A stretch of 64,000 nucleotides of DNA from Streptomyces sp. CC208A. GTDB taxonomy: Bacteria; Actinomycetota; Actinomycetes; Streptomycetales; Streptomycetaceae. The notes beneath the pieces were generated by a model, which saw only the letters and a list, made by a program, of their open reading frames with translations, searched no databases and was not told the origin of the DNA. The translations under genes and the position numbers were made by a program. The stretch is taken from assembly GCF_030010625.1 (NCBI RefSeq), contig NZ_JASCXN010000004.1:62001-126000 (forward strand), written 5' to 3'. Shown piece by piece: positions 1-8,983 of the stretch (positions are counted from its first letter, which is position 1; each line of letters opens with the position of its first letter).

Positions 1-2658
1 CTTCTCCCAGAAGTCGACGACCACCTGCTCCAGGGCGGTCTCGCCCATCTGGCCGTGGGCCGTCGCGATCCGCGCCTCCGGCACGATCTCGCGCAGCCGC
101 GCCGCCGCCCGGTCGATCGAGTCCACCCGGTTGTGGATGTAGAAGACCTGGCCCTCGCGCAGCAGCTCGCGGCGGATCGCCGCGCCGATCTGCTTCTCCT
201 CGTACGGGCCGACGAAGGTGAGGACCGGGTGCCGCTCCTCCGGCGGTGTGGTGATCGTGGACATCTCGCGGATGCCCGTGACCGCCATCTCCAGGGTGCG
301 GGGGATGGGGGTGGCGGACATCGTCAGGACGTCGACGTTGGCGCGCAGCTTCTTCAGCTGCTCCTTGTGCTCGACGCCGAAGCGCTGCTCCTCGTCGACG
401 ATGACCAGGCCCAGGTCCTTGAACTTCGTCTCGGACGAGAAGAGGCGGTGGGTGCCGATGACGACGTCGACCGAGCCCTCCCTGAGGCCCTCCAGGGTCG
501 CCTTCGCCTCCGCGTCCGTCTGGAAGCGGGACAGGGCGCGGACGTTGACCGGGAACTGGCCGTACCGCTCGGAGAAGGTGCCGTAGTGCTGCTGCACGAG
601 AAGCGTCGTCGGCACGAGGACCGCGACCTGCTTGCCGTCCTGGACCGCCTTGAACGCGGCCCGTACCGCGATCTCCGTCTTGCCGTAGCCGACGTCGCCG
701 CAGATCAGCCGGTCCATCGGGACCGTCTTCTCCATGTCCTCCTTCACCTCGGCGATCGTGGACAGCTGGTCGGGGGTCTCCGCGTACGGGAAGGCGTCCT
801 CCAGCTCCCGCTGCCACGGGGTGTCCGGGCCGAAGGCGTGGCCGGGGGCCGCCATCCGGGCCGAGTACAGCTTGATCAGGTCGGCGGCGATCTCCTTGAC
901 CGCCTTCTTCGCCCGCTGCTTCGTCTTCGTCCAGTCCGCGCCGCCGAGCCGGTGCAGGGTGGGCGCCTCGCCGCCGACGTACTTGGTGACCTGCTCCAGC
1001 TGGTCGGTCGGGATGTAGAGGCGGTCGCCGGGCTGGCCGCGCTTGGCGGGGGCGTACTCGACGAGCAGGTACTCGCGGGTCGCGCCCTGCACCGTGCGCT
1101 GCACCATCTCGATGTAGCGGCCGACGCCGTGCTGCTCGTGGACGATGTGGTCGCCGGCCTCCAGGGTGAGCGGGTCGATCGTCTTGCGCCGCTTGGCGGG
1201 CATCCGCTGCCCGTCCTTGCCGGCCGCCTTCTGGCCGGACAGGTCGGTCTCCGTCAGGACGGCGAGCTTCAGCGCCGGGTCGACGAAGCCGTGGTCGATC
1301 GCGCCGCACGCCACGTGCACGACGGCCGGGTCCACCTCCGTCAGGTCGGCCGTCAGACGGGCCGGTACGCCCTCGCCGCCGAGCACCTCGACCGTGCGGG
1401 AGGCGGGGCCGTGCGCCTCCGTCACGTACACCGTCCGCCAGCCGTCGGCCAGCCGGCCCTTGGTGTCGGCGAGCGCGCGGGCCGTGTCGCCCCGGTACGC
1501 CTCGGGGGCGTGCATGCCGAGGGTGAGCGTGTCGCCGTCGGTCTCGGCGTCCGCCGCGAACGGCGACACCGACCACCACATCATGCCGAGCTCCCGCGCC
1601 CGGTCCCGTACGTCCGCGATGCCCCACAGGGAGGCCGCGCCGACGTCGATCGGCGCCTCTCCGCCGCCGGCCGTCGCCGCCCACGAGGCCTGGAGGAACT
1701 CCTGGCTGGTGGCGACGAGGTCGGCGGCCCGGGTACGGACCCGCTCCGGGTCGCAGACGACGGCCATCGCGCCGGCCGGGAGGACGTCGAGCAGCAGCTC
1801 CATGTCGTCGACGAGGACCGGGGCGAGGGACTCCATGCCCTCGACGGCGATCCCCTCGGCGATCTTGTTCAGCATCTCGCCGAGCTCGGGGTGCTGCTCG
1901 GCGAGGGCACGCGCGCGCGTGCGGACGTCCTCCGTCAGCAGCAGTTCACGGCAGGGCGGCGCCCACAGGCCGTGCTCGGCGACTTCGAGGGAGCGCTGGT
2001 CGGCGACCTTGAAGTAACGGATCTCCTCGACGTCGTCGCCCCAGAACTCGATCCGGAGCGGGTGCTCCTCGGTCGGCGGGAAGACGTCCAGGATGCCGCC
2101 GCGGACGGCGAACTCGCCGCGCTTCTCGACGAGTTCGACCCGGGAGTACGCGGCGGCCGCGAGCCCCTCGACGACGGCGCCGAGCTCCGCCGTCTGCCCC
2201 GACCGCAGCGCGACGGGCTCCAGGTCCCCCAGCCCCTTCACCTGCGGCTGGAGTACGGAACGGATCGGCGCGACGACGACGGAGACGGGCCCGGCGGCCG
2301 GGTCGTCCGGGCTCGGGTGCGCGAGGCGCCGCAGGACGGCGAGGCGCCGGCCGACCGTGTCCGAGCGGGGCGAGAGCCGCTCGTGCGGCAGCGTCTCCCA
2401 CGACGGGTACTCGGCCACCGTGTCCGGGTCGAGGAGCGACCGCAGCGCCGCCGCCAGGTCCTCGGCCTCCCGCCCGGTCGCCGTCACCGCGAGCACCGGC
2501 CGCCCCGAGTCCCGCGCCAGCGCCGCCACGGCGAACGGCCGGGCGGCGGCGGGCCCCACCAGGTCCACGTGCGGGCGGTGCCCGTCGGAAGCGGCCGTCA
2601 CCGCCTCCGCGAGGGCCGCGTCCTTGACGACGAGGTCGAGCAGACCGTGCAGGCTCAT
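1..2658 (-). CDS. mfd: Transcription-repair coupling factor Mfd, 5' part (3' end outside window)
   Basis: Mfd is an ATP-dependent DNA translocase. It pushes RNA polymerase off template lesions and recruits UvrA for transcription-coupled repair. The first 886 codons are present; the family is usually about 1150-1200 residues, so roughly the last quarter lies left of base 1. The N-terminus (MSLHGLLDLVVKD) leads into the UvrB-like module, where YPSWETLPHERLSP and RGGILDVFPP are visible. The RNAP-interaction region and the first helicase half follow, with LSATPIPRTL; the visible part ends in the second RecA-like domain at IATAHGQMGE. The ATG start at 2658 follows a GGAAG ribosome-binding site. 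The gene diverges from the antitoxin-like gene at 2908. High confidence in the family. Confidence 0.96.
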   Translation of the reverse strand, partial: MSLHGLLDLVVKDAALAEAVTAASDGHRPHVDLVGPAAARPFAVAALARDSGRPVLAVTATGREAEDLAAALRSLLDPDTVAEYPSWETLPHERLSPRSDTVGRRLAVLRRLAHPSPDDPAAGPVSVVVAPIRSVLQPQVKGLGDLEPVALRSGQTAELGAVVEGLAAAAYSRVELVEKRGEFAVRGGILDVFPPTEEHPLRIEFWGDDVEEIRYFKVADQRSLEVAEHGLWAPPCRELLLTEDVRTRARALAEQHPELGEMLNKIAEGIAVEGMESLAPVLVDDMELLLDVLPAGAMAVVCDPERVRTRAADLVATSQEFLQASWAATAGGGEAPIDVGAASLWGIADVRDRARELGMMWWSVSPFAADAETDGDTLTLGMHAPEAYRGDTARALADTKGRLADGWRTVYVTEAHGPASRTVEVLGGEGVPARLTADLTEVDPAVVHVACGAIDHGFVDPALKLAVLTETDLSGQKAAGKDGQRMPAKRRKTIDPLTLEAGDHIVHEQHGVGRYIEMVQRTVQGATREYLLVEYAPAKRGQPGDRLYIPTDQLEQVTKYVGGEAPTLHRLGGADWTKTKQRAKKAVKEIAADLIKLYSARMAAPGHAFGPDTPWQRELEDAFPYAETPDQLSTIAEVKEDMEKTVPMDRLICGDVGYGKTEIAVRAAFKAVQDGKQVAVLVPTTLLVQQHYGTFSERYGQFPVNVRALSRFQTDAEAKATLEGLREGSVDVVIGTHRLFSSETKFKDLGLVIVDEEQRFGVEHKEQLKKLRANVDVLTMSATPIPRTLEMAVTGIREMSTITTPPEERHPVLTFVGPYEEKQIGAAIRRELLREGQVFYIHNRVDSIDRAAARLREIVPEARIATAHGQMGETALEQVVVDFWEK

Positions 2659-2795
2659 GGGGCTTCCATCCCGGTACGTACGAGGAGTGAACGAACAAGC
2701 GGACAACGCGAACGGCCCGACACGTCACACGGGCCGGGGCCTCCACCCTACGACGCCGGGGTGACACCGGCGCGAGGGATCACGCTCACTCGGCG

Positions 2796-2812
2796 GGGTG
2801 AGGTCCTCACCC
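2796..2812. promoter_or_regulatory. 17-bp perfect palindrome upstream of antitoxin-like gene
   Basis: GGGTGAGG-T-CCTCACCC is a perfect inverted repeat in the mfd/antitoxin intergenic region, about 95 bp before the antitoxin start. An AT-rich patch (gaatatttt) lies just downstream. Phd/YefM antitoxins commonly repress their own promoter through short palindromes, so autoregulation is a reasonable inference. Nothing in the sequence proves binding. Confidence 0.4.
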
Positions 2813-2907
2813 GGAGGGGTGAAGGGAGGGGCGTCTCTTCGGCCGACCCGAATATTTTCGTCCGGCTACTCAGCCCACCCGCTGTAGTCGAGCCCCGAGA
2901 GGCCGCC

Positions 2908-3153
2908 ATGGAAGCAGCCCCGCAGTACGACGTCCACGAGGTGTCGGCCCACTTCTCCGAGATCCTGGAGCTGGTCGCCGCCGGCGAGGAGGTGATCATA
3001 AGCAAGGCCGGCGAACCGGTCGCGAAGGTGATCCCGCCGAAGGGGAAGGTCCGGCGCACCGCACGAGGCTCCCTACGGGGCCGGATCACGGTCGCCGACG
3101 ACGTCGACGAGCTCCCCGAGGGACGGGGCGAGGCATTCGGCGCGGCCGAGTGA
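2908..3153 (+). CDS. Orphan Phd/YefM-family antitoxin
   Basis: This is an 81-residue protein of the Phd/YefM antitoxin family. The N-terminus MEAAPQYDVHEVSAHFSEILELVAAGEEVIISKAGEPVAKVIP matches the pattern of an N-terminal DNA-binding fold that autoregulates the operon. The C-terminus, normally the toxin-binding tail, is charged (TVADDVDELPEG). Such antitoxins usually precede a PIN-domain (VapC) or RelE-type toxin. Here no toxin follows: a GTG overlapping the stop (GTGA at 3150) begins V-K-L-L, as many PIN toxins do, but the frame then departs into low-complexity sequence. It is probably an orphan left by toxin loss, or a stand-alone regulator. Confidence 0.8.
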   Translation: MEAAPQYDVHEVSAHFSEILELVAAGEEVIISKAGEPVAKVIPPKGKVRRTARGSLRGRITVADDVDELPEGRGEAFGAAE

Positions 3154-3354
3154 AGCTCCTGCCCGCCCGGCAGGCGCGACGCCCCGCCACGGGCGCCGCG
3201 CCGCCGTTCCGTTGTGGGCAATCGTTCCTCCCCCAAGGACTTCGTCCAGGGGGTGCCCCCAGGGGACGCGGGCGCAGCCCGCACCGGGACGGGGTCCGGG
3301 GGCACCGCCCAGCGGGCCGCGCGCCCGCGCGGGGCCCGGCGGGGTGCCGCCCCG
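3154..3354. other. Intergenic region with repeat element, no gene seen
   Basis: About 200 bp between the antitoxin-like gene and the end of the ABC permease gene. It starts with four codons (V-K-L-L) that could be a toxin-gene remnant and contains a GC-rich repeat with hairpin potential at 3224-3265. No coding sequence with convincing composition or ribosome-binding site was found. Confidence 0.5.
3224..3265. repeat. Streptomyces-type short intergenic repeat (CCCCCAAGGAC...GGGGG)
   Basis: The sequence reads TTCCTCCCCCAAGGACTTCG then TCCAGGGGGTGCCCCCA. The arms TCCCCC/GGGGGA and GGGGGTGCCCCC can form hairpins. It resembles the dispersed CCCCCAAG...GGGGGACCCCC elements I remember from many Streptomyces intergenic regions, and a relative lies inside rpfB at 57063-57104. 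Function unknown; it may act as a terminator for the convergent genes. Confidence 0.5.
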
Positions 3355-5928
3355 CTACTCGGTCGCGATCGCGTTCAGGACGTTCATGCGGCCCGCGCGG
3401 AACGCCGGGACCAGCGCCGCGAAAAGGCCCACGAAGGCGGAGCCGGCGAAGACCGTGAGGATCGTCGGCCAGGGGATCTCCAGGACGCCGAGGCCCTCCA
3501 GGGCGAGGAGTTTCTGCGCGGCGGTGCCCCAGGCCATGCCGAGGCCCAGGCCGAGCAGCGCGCCGAAGAGGGCGATGACGACCGACTCCAGGCGGATCAT
3601 GCGGCGCAGCTGGCGGCGGGAGAGGCCGATCGCCCGCATGAGGCCGATCTCGCGGGTACGCTCGACCACCGACAGGGCCAGGGTGTTCACGACACCCAGG
3701 ACCGCGACGATGATCGCGAGCGCCAGCAGGCCGTAGACGATGTTCAGGAGCTGGCCGACCTGGTTCTTCAGGTCCTCCTTGTAGTCGGCCTGGTCGGAGA
3801 CCGTGTACTGGGGGTACGGGGCGAGCGCCGTCTTCAGGGCCTCGTACGCCGCGTCCTCCTGCCCGTCCTTCGCGCTGGCGAGCAGCAGCACGCTGGCCGG
3901 CAGCCGCTCGGCCGGCAGGTGCGCGCGGGCGGTGGCGACGTTCGTGTACATGGCGCCGTCGTCGACGTTGCCGACGTCCTTCGTGATCGCGGCGACCTTC
4001 AGCTTCGCCGTCGAGCCGTGGGTGAAGGCGACGGTCAGGGTGTCGCCGACCTTCACGCCGTGCTCGGTCGCGTAGTCGCTGCCGACGGACATCGCGCCGG
4101 GGGCGTACGCCGCCGCCAGGTCGCCGGCGGTGACCTCGCGCCTCAGGTCGCCCGGGTAGGTCGGCTCGGTCGCCGCCAGGCGTTCCTCCGACGCGGTGCC
4201 GCGCGGGTCGGTGATCCGGACGTCGACGGGGCGGTACTCGGTGACGTGGTCGAGGCCCGGGACCTTCTCCACGGCGGCCTGCGCCTGCGGCACGATCGGC
4301 GCGCCCATCCGGTTCCGGACGATGTAGTCCGCGCCGACGGACCGGTCGAGCTCGTCGGTGGCCGAGGCGACCATGGAGGAGCCGACGACGGAGAGGCAGG
4401 CGACGAGCGCGAGGCCGATCATCAGGGCGGCGCCGGTCGCGCCGGTGCGGCGCGGGTTGCGGAGCGCGTTCCGCTCGGCCATCCGGCCGACGGGCCCGAA
4501 GACCCGCAGGACGACCAGGCCCAGGGCGCGGACGACGCCGCCCGCGAGGACCGGGCCGATGACGACGAAGCCGAGCAGCGAGAGTACGACTCCGGCGCCG
4601 AGCCACAGCGAGCCCGTACCGGCCTTCTCGGTCTGGGTCGCGGCCCACAGCGCGCCGCCGCCGGCGAGCGTGAGGAGCAGCCCGAGCCCGCCGCGTACCC
4701 GTCCGGCGCGCCCGTCGGCGGGGGTGCCGGCGTCGCGGAGGGCGGCCATCGGGGAGACCTTCCCGGCCCGGCGGGCCGGGACGTAGGCGGCGAGGACGGT
4801 GACGAGGACGCCGAGGGCGAGGCCGACGGCCGGTGTCGTCCAGGCGACGGTGAGGTCGCGGGTGGACAGCTCCATGCCCATGGCCGACATGAGCTCCATC
4901 AGGCCGATGGCGAGCCCGACACCTGCGACGACACCGGCGACCGAGCCGACGAGCCCGAGGAGGACGGCCTCGACGAGCACGGAGCGGTTGATCTGCTCGC
5001 GGCTGGATCCGACGGCCCGGAGCAGGCCGATCTCGCGGGTGCGCTGGGCGACCAGCATGGAGAAGGTGTTGACGATGAGGAAGATGCCGACGAGGAAGGC
5101 GATCCCGGCGAAGCCGAGCATCGCGTACTTCATGATGTCGAGGAACTCGCCGACGTCCTTGCGGCCCGCGTCGGCCACCTCGTCAGCGGTTTGGATTTTG
5201 TATCCGTTCCCCAGTGCGGCGGCGACGTCCGCCCTCAGCGTCTCGTCCGCGACCCCCGGCCCCGCCTCCACCATGACCTGTGTGAACAGCCCCTCCTTGC
5301 CGAGGAGTTCACGCTGCGCGGTCGCGGTGTCGAAGTAGACGACGGTGGCACCCGGGTTGGTGACCTTGAACTCGACGATGCCGGAGATCTTCGCGGTGAA
5401 GTCGCCGGCGGCGGAGATCGTACGGAGCGGGTCGCCGACCTTCAGACTGTGCTTGTCGGCGGTGCCCCGGTCGACGACGACGTCGGCGGGACCGCGCGGC
5501 TCACGCCCCTCGGCGAGCTCGACCGAGCGGAGCTCGTACGGGCTCCAGTTGACGGCGATCGTCGGGGCGCCGGTGGTCGGCCCGACGTTCTTGTCGCCCT
5601 TGTCGACGACGGTGACGCCCATGGAGGTGACGGAGCCCTGCGCGTCCGCGACGCCCTGCGCCTTCCGCACCTCGGCGACGACCGAGTCCGGGAAGGAGTC
5701 GGGGCGGCCGGTGGCCGGGTGCTCGTCGGTCGGGTCGGAGCCCGCCGGGGAGACGGTGACGTCGGAGGCGGTGACGGCGAAGAGCTTGTCGAAGGTCGTG
5801 TTCATCGTGTCGGTGAAGACCAGGGTCCCGGACACGAACGCGACGGAGAGGAGCACGGCGACGGCGGAGAGCGCCATCCGCCCCTTGTGCGCGAGGACGT
5901 TTCTCAGCGAGGTTCTGAACACGGTCAC
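3355..5928 (-). CDS. ABC transporter permease, FtsX/MacB type, two FtsX domains
   Basis: An 857-residue inner-membrane permease of the FtsX/MacB superfamily. An N-terminal membrane segment (MALSAVAVLLSVAFVSGTLVF) precedes a long extracytoplasmic domain. It is followed by three segments around LLRAVGSSREQINRSVLVEA, then a second copy of the same unit (NALRNPRRTGATGAALMIGLALV) ending in the LMRAIGLSRRQLRRMIRLES coupling helix. The protein closes with NVLNAIATE. The GTG start at 5928 overlaps the stop of the ATPase gene (GTGA), so the two are translationally coupled subunits of one exporter. Family members move lipoproteins, antimicrobial peptides or envelope signals; the substrate here is unknown. 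Confidence 0.9.
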   Translation of the reverse strand: MTVFRTSLRNVLAHKGRMALSAVAVLLSVAFVSGTLVFTDTMNTTFDKLFAVTASDVTVSPAGSDPTDEHPATGRPDSFPDSVVAEVRKAQGVADAQGSVTSMGVTVVDKGDKNVGPTTGAPTIAVNWSPYELRSVELAEGREPRGPADVVVDRGTADKHSLKVGDPLRTISAAGDFTAKISGIVEFKVTNPGATVVYFDTATAQRELLGKEGLFTQVMVEAGPGVADETLRADVAAALGNGYKIQTADEVADAGRKDVGEFLDIMKYAMLGFAGIAFLVGIFLIVNTFSMLVAQRTREIGLLRAVGSSREQINRSVLVEAVLLGLVGSVAGVVAGVGLAIGLMELMSAMGMELSTRDLTVAWTTPAVGLALGVLVTVLAAYVPARRAGKVSPMAALRDAGTPADGRAGRVRGGLGLLLTLAGGGALWAATQTEKAGTGSLWLGAGVVLSLLGFVVIGPVLAGGVVRALGLVVLRVFGPVGRMAERNALRNPRRTGATGAALMIGLALVACLSVVGSSMVASATDELDRSVGADYIVRNRMGAPIVPQAQAAVEKVPGLDHVTEYRPVDVRITDPRGTASEERLAATEPTYPGDLRREVTAGDLAAAYAPGAMSVGSDYATEHGVKVGDTLTVAFTHGSTAKLKVAAITKDVGNVDDGAMYTNVATARAHLPAERLPASVLLLASAKDGQEDAAYEALKTALAPYPQYTVSDQADYKEDLKNQVGQLLNIVYGLLALAIIVAVLGVVNTLALSVVERTREIGLMRAIGLSRRQLRRMIRLESVVIALFGALLGLGLGMAWGTAAQKLLALEGLGVLEIPWPTILTVFAGSAFVGLFAALVPAFRAGRMNVLNAIATE

Positions 5929-6713
5929 GACGTCCGCCCCCGCGCGTCGAAGTCCTTCATGCGATCCAGGACGGCGTCGGCCGTCGGCCGCTCCATCTCG
6001 TCCACGATCCGCCCGTCCGCCAGGTACAGCACCCGGTCCGCGTAGGAGGCGGCGACCGGGTCGTGGGTGACCATGACGATCGTCTGCCCCAGCTCGTCGA
6101 CCGACTGCCGCAGGAAGCCGAGGACCTCGGCACCGGCCCGCGAGTCCAGGTTCCCGGTCGGCTCGTCCCCGAAGATGATCTCCGGCCGGGCGGCGAGCGC
6201 CCGCGCGACGGCGACCCGCTGCTGCTGCCCGCCGGACAGCTCGGTCGGCCGGTGCTTCAGCCGCCCGGCGAGCCCCACGGTGTCGACGACCCGGTCCAGC
6301 CACGCCCGGTCGGGCTTGCGGCCCGCGATGTCCATCGGCAGCGTGATGTTCTCCAGCGCGCTCAGCGTCGGCAGCAGGTTGAACGCCTGGAAGATGAAGC
6401 CGATCCGGTCCCGGCGCAGCCGGGTGAGCTTCCTGTCCCCGAGCCCGGTGATCTCGGTCTCGTCGAGGAAGATCTGCCCGCTCGTGACGGTGTCGAGCCC
6501 GGCCAGGCAGTGCATCAGGGTCGACTTGCCGGACCCCGAGGGGCCCATGATCGCGGTGAACCGGCCGCGGGCGATGTCCACGTCGACGTGGTCCAGGGCG
6601 ACGACCCGGGTCTCCCCGGAGCCGTACGCCTTGACGACCTGCCGCGCCCGCGCGGCGACGGCCGTACTCCCTCCGGTACCCCCGTGCTTGAGGGCGGTCA
6701 CAGGCGTGGTCAC
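5925..6713 (-). CDS. ABC transporter ATP-binding protein (LolD/MacB-type)
   Basis: A 262-residue ATPase that powers the permease encoded just downstream. It carries a complete nucleotide-binding set: Walker A GPSGSGKST (about residues 57-65), a Q-loop in FQAFNLLPTLSALEN, the signature LSGGQQQRVAVARAL, Walker B IIFGDEPTGNLDS and the H-loop VMVTHD. The QAFNLLPTLSALEN and GDEPTGNLDS forms are typical of the LolD/MacB/FtsE group of mechanotransmission-type exporters. The ATG start at 6713 is preceded by GAGAAGACC. The last codons overlap the permease start, which indicates a two-gene operon. No adjacent two-component pair or fusion partner is seen. Confidence 0.93.
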   Translation of the reverse strand: MTTPVTALKHGGTGGSTAVAARARQVVKAYGSGETRVVALDHVDVDIARGRFTAIMGPSGSGKSTLMHCLAGLDTVTSGQIFLDETEITGLGDRKLTRLRRDRIGFIFQAFNLLPTLSALENITLPMDIAGRKPDRAWLDRVVDTVGLAGRLKHRPTELSGGQQQRVAVARALAARPEIIFGDEPTGNLDSRAGAEVLGFLRQSVDELGQTIVMVTHDPVAASYADRVLYLADGRIVDEMERPTADAVLDRMKDFDARGRTS

Positions 6714-6931
6714 GGTCTTCTCCTCAACAGACGCGAGCGGTGTGTAAGAACAAGCTAAGAACCGCGCCCGCCGCTTCTCGTCCTCCGCCGGGACGACCGT
6801 CCCCTGGCTCGTATGAGGGAGGACCCCTTAGGGGTTCCTCAGCCCCTGGTCGGAGTGAGACCCTGTCCGCGCACATTTAGGTGTACGAAGAATGAGATAC
6901 GAGAATGAGAGACGACGGGGAGGACGGCAGG

Positions 6932-8458
6932 GTGACGGACGGCAGAACGGCCCCGGCGCACACCGCCCCCGCGCCCCCGCGCCCGGACCGCCGCCGCGGC
7001 GCGGTCGCGGCCGCCCTCATGCTCTGCATGGCGCTCGCCGCCCTCGACGGCACCGTCGTCGCCACCGCCGTCCCCCAGATCGTCGGCGACCTCGGCGGCC
7101 TCTCCGTCTTCTCCTGGCTCTTCTCCGGCTACCTCCTCGCCGTCACCGTCACCCTCCCCGTGTACGGCAGGCTCAGCGACACCTTCGGCCGCAAACCGGT
7201 CCTCGTCGCCGGCACCCTCGCCTTCCTCGCCGGCTCGCTCCTCTGCGCCGCCGCCTGGAACATGGCCGCCCTCATCGCCTTCCGCATCGTCCAGGGCCTC
7301 GGCGGCGGCGCCCTCCAGGGCACCGTCCAGACGATCGCCGCCGACCTGTACCCGCTCAAGGAACGCCCCAGGATCCAGGCGAAACTGTCCTCCGTGTGGG
7401 CCACCTCGGCGGTCGCGGGCCCGGCGGTCGGCGGGCTCCTCGCCGGGTACGCGGACTGGCGCTGGATCTTCCTCGTCAACCTCCCGGTCGGCGGCCTCGC
7501 CCTCTGGCTGATCGCCCGCCACCTCAAGGAACCGGCCCGGGCGGACAGGAAGAAGACCCCGGTACGCATCGACTGGCCCGGCGCCCTCGGCGTCTTCGCG
7601 ACCGGCGCCCTCCTCCTGACCGCCCTCGTGCAGGGCGGCGTCGCCTGGCCCTGGCTCTCCGCCCCCTCCCTGGGCCTCCTGGGCGGCGCGGCGCTCCTGG
7701 CCGGCCTCACGGTCGTCGTGGAGCGGCGCGCGGCCGAGCCGATCATCCCCGGCTGGGTCTGGCGCCGCCGTACGATCGCCGCCGTCAACCTCGCCCTGGG
7801 CGCCCTCGGCCTCCTGATGGTCGCCCCTGTCGTCTTCCTCCCGACCTATGCCCAGGCGGTCCTCGGCCTCGGCCCGATCGCCGCCGGTTTCGTCCTCTCC
7901 GCGTGGACGCTGAGCTGGCCCGTCTCGGCCGCGTTCTCGAACCGCGTCTACAACCGCATCGGCTTCCGCCTGACCGCCGTCCTCGGCATCACCGGCGCCC
8001 TCGCCCTGCTGCTCGCCTTCCCGTTCCTCCCGTACCCCGGCGAGCCCTGGCAGCCCGCCCTCCTGATGCTCGCCCTCGGCGCCTGCCTGGGCCTCTTCCA
8101 GCTCCCGCTGATGGTCGGCGTCCAGTCCACCGTCCCGTACGAGGAACGGGGCACCACCACCGCCTCCGTCCTCTTCTGCCGCCAGGTCGGCCAGAGCGTC
8201 GGCGCGGCGGCCTTCGGCGCGGTCGCGAACACGGTCCTCGCGGCCCGCCTGGGCGCCGGCACGGACCTCGACACGCTGGCGCGCTCCCTGGACACCACCG
8301 GCGCCGCCACCGAGTCCGTACGCCGCGCGGTCGACGCGGCGGTCGACCGGGTCTACCTCGGCGCGGCGGCGGCAGCGGCCCTCGCCCTCCTGGCCCTCCT
8401 CACGGTGGCCCCCCGCCGCTTCCCGATCCTGAAGGAAGCGACGGGGGACGAGAAGTAG
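6932..8458 (+). CDS. MFS drug exporter, EmrB/QacA (DHA2) family
   Basis: A proton-coupled multidrug exporter of the 14-helix DHA2 group, 508 residues from the chosen GTG. Motif A-like GRLSDTFGRKPV follows helix 2, LDGTVVATAVPQI lies in helix 1 and the motif C region reads AVAGPAVGGLLAG. At least 12 hydrophobic helices can be traced to LLALLTVAPRRFPIL. I chose the GTG at 6932 because GGGGAGG lies 8 nt upstream; an in-frame ATG at 6905 has a weaker site and would add nine residues. The gene ends 39 bp from the convergent SnoaL-like gene. The substrate cannot be deduced. Confidence 0.9.
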   Translation: MTDGRTAPAHTAPAPPRPDRRRGAVAAALMLCMALAALDGTVVATAVPQIVGDLGGLSVFSWLFSGYLLAVTVTLPVYGRLSDTFGRKPVLVAGTLAFLAGSLLCAAAWNMAALIAFRIVQGLGGGALQGTVQTIAADLYPLKERPRIQAKLSSVWATSAVAGPAVGGLLAGYADWRWIFLVNLPVGGLALWLIARHLKEPARADRKKTPVRIDWPGALGVFATGALLLTALVQGGVAWPWLSAPSLGLLGGAALLAGLTVVVERRAAEPIIPGWVWRRRTIAAVNLALGALGLLMVAPVVFLPTYAQAVLGLGPIAAGFVLSAWTLSWPVSAAFSNRVYNRIGFRLTAVLGITGALALLLAFPFLPYPGEPWQPALLMLALGACLGLFQLPLMVGVQSTVPYEERGTTTASVLFCRQVGQSVGAAAFGAVANTVLAARLGAGTDLDTLARSLDTTGAATESVRRAVDAAVDRVYLGAAAAAALALLALLTVAPRRFPILKEATGDEK

Positions 8459-8497
8459 AGGGCGACGGTATCCGTTCCGTATGCGACCGCCCCGGCC

Positions 8498-8977
8498 TCA
8501 GGCCGTGAGGGCGGGAACGAAGTCGTCCGGCAGCCGAGGAGGAGCCCCCCGGGTCCACACCACCCGCAGCGCCGAAGCGGCGATCCGCCACCCGTCACCC
8601 GTCCGAACCAGCTCGTTGTCGACATGCCCGGCGGAGACGAACAGCCCCTCCGACCCGTCCGCCAGAACGTGCGTGCTCAACTGGGCGCCCCGCACGGTGG
8701 CCCGGTCCCCGTCGACCTCGACGACGAGGTCGGTCCCCATGTGCACGGTCCGCTCGAACAGCGCCATCGCCCGCCGGATGTGAGCCAGGAGGGCGTCCCG
8801 CCCGTGAACCGTGCCGATGGGCATCTCGGCGGTGACGTCCTCGGTGTGGAACGCCCGAGCCCACTCCTCGTCGAAGACCCCCACGTCCAGGGACCGCAGG
8901 TAGCGGCCCATCAGGTCGGTGATCTCGGCACGGTCGGTCAGCGTCCGCAGCTGTCGCTGCATCTCTTCGATGTCCAT
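8498..8977 (-). CDS. SnoaL-like (NTF2-fold) protein under a SoxR-type promoter
   Basis: A 159-residue protein of the NTF2-like/SnoaL-like superfamily. IEEMQRQLRTLTDRAEITDLMGRYLRSLD leads the cone-shaped fold, followed by the hydrophobic strands LVVEVDGDRATVRGAQLSTHVL and WRIAASALRVVWTRG. Relatives act as small isomerases, cyclases or hydroxylation accessory proteins; no catalytic assignment is possible here. I chose the ATG at 8977. The upstream GTG at 9004 lies inside a SoxR-like operator, and the predicted transcription start falls on or next to the A of this ATG, so the message would be leaderless. If the operator is real, the gene belongs to a redox-cycling response. Confidence 0.8.
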   Translation of the reverse strand: MDIEEMQRQLRTLTDRAEITDLMGRYLRSLDVGVFDEEWARAFHTEDVTAEMPIGTVHGRDALLAHIRRAMALFERTVHMGTDLVVEVDGDRATVRGAQLSTHVLADGSEGLFVSAGHVDNELVRTGDGWRIAASALRVVWTRGAPPRLPDDFVPALTA

Positions 8978-8983
8978 GCGGAA

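Noticed and set aside
55..3153. Very long plus-strand open frame antisense to mfd (over 1000 codons)
   Set aside because: It lacks any domain and is Arg/Asp-rich low complexity. The minus strand encodes a clear Mfd. Long antisense frames are expected at this GC. Only its last 81 codons correspond to the real antitoxin gene.
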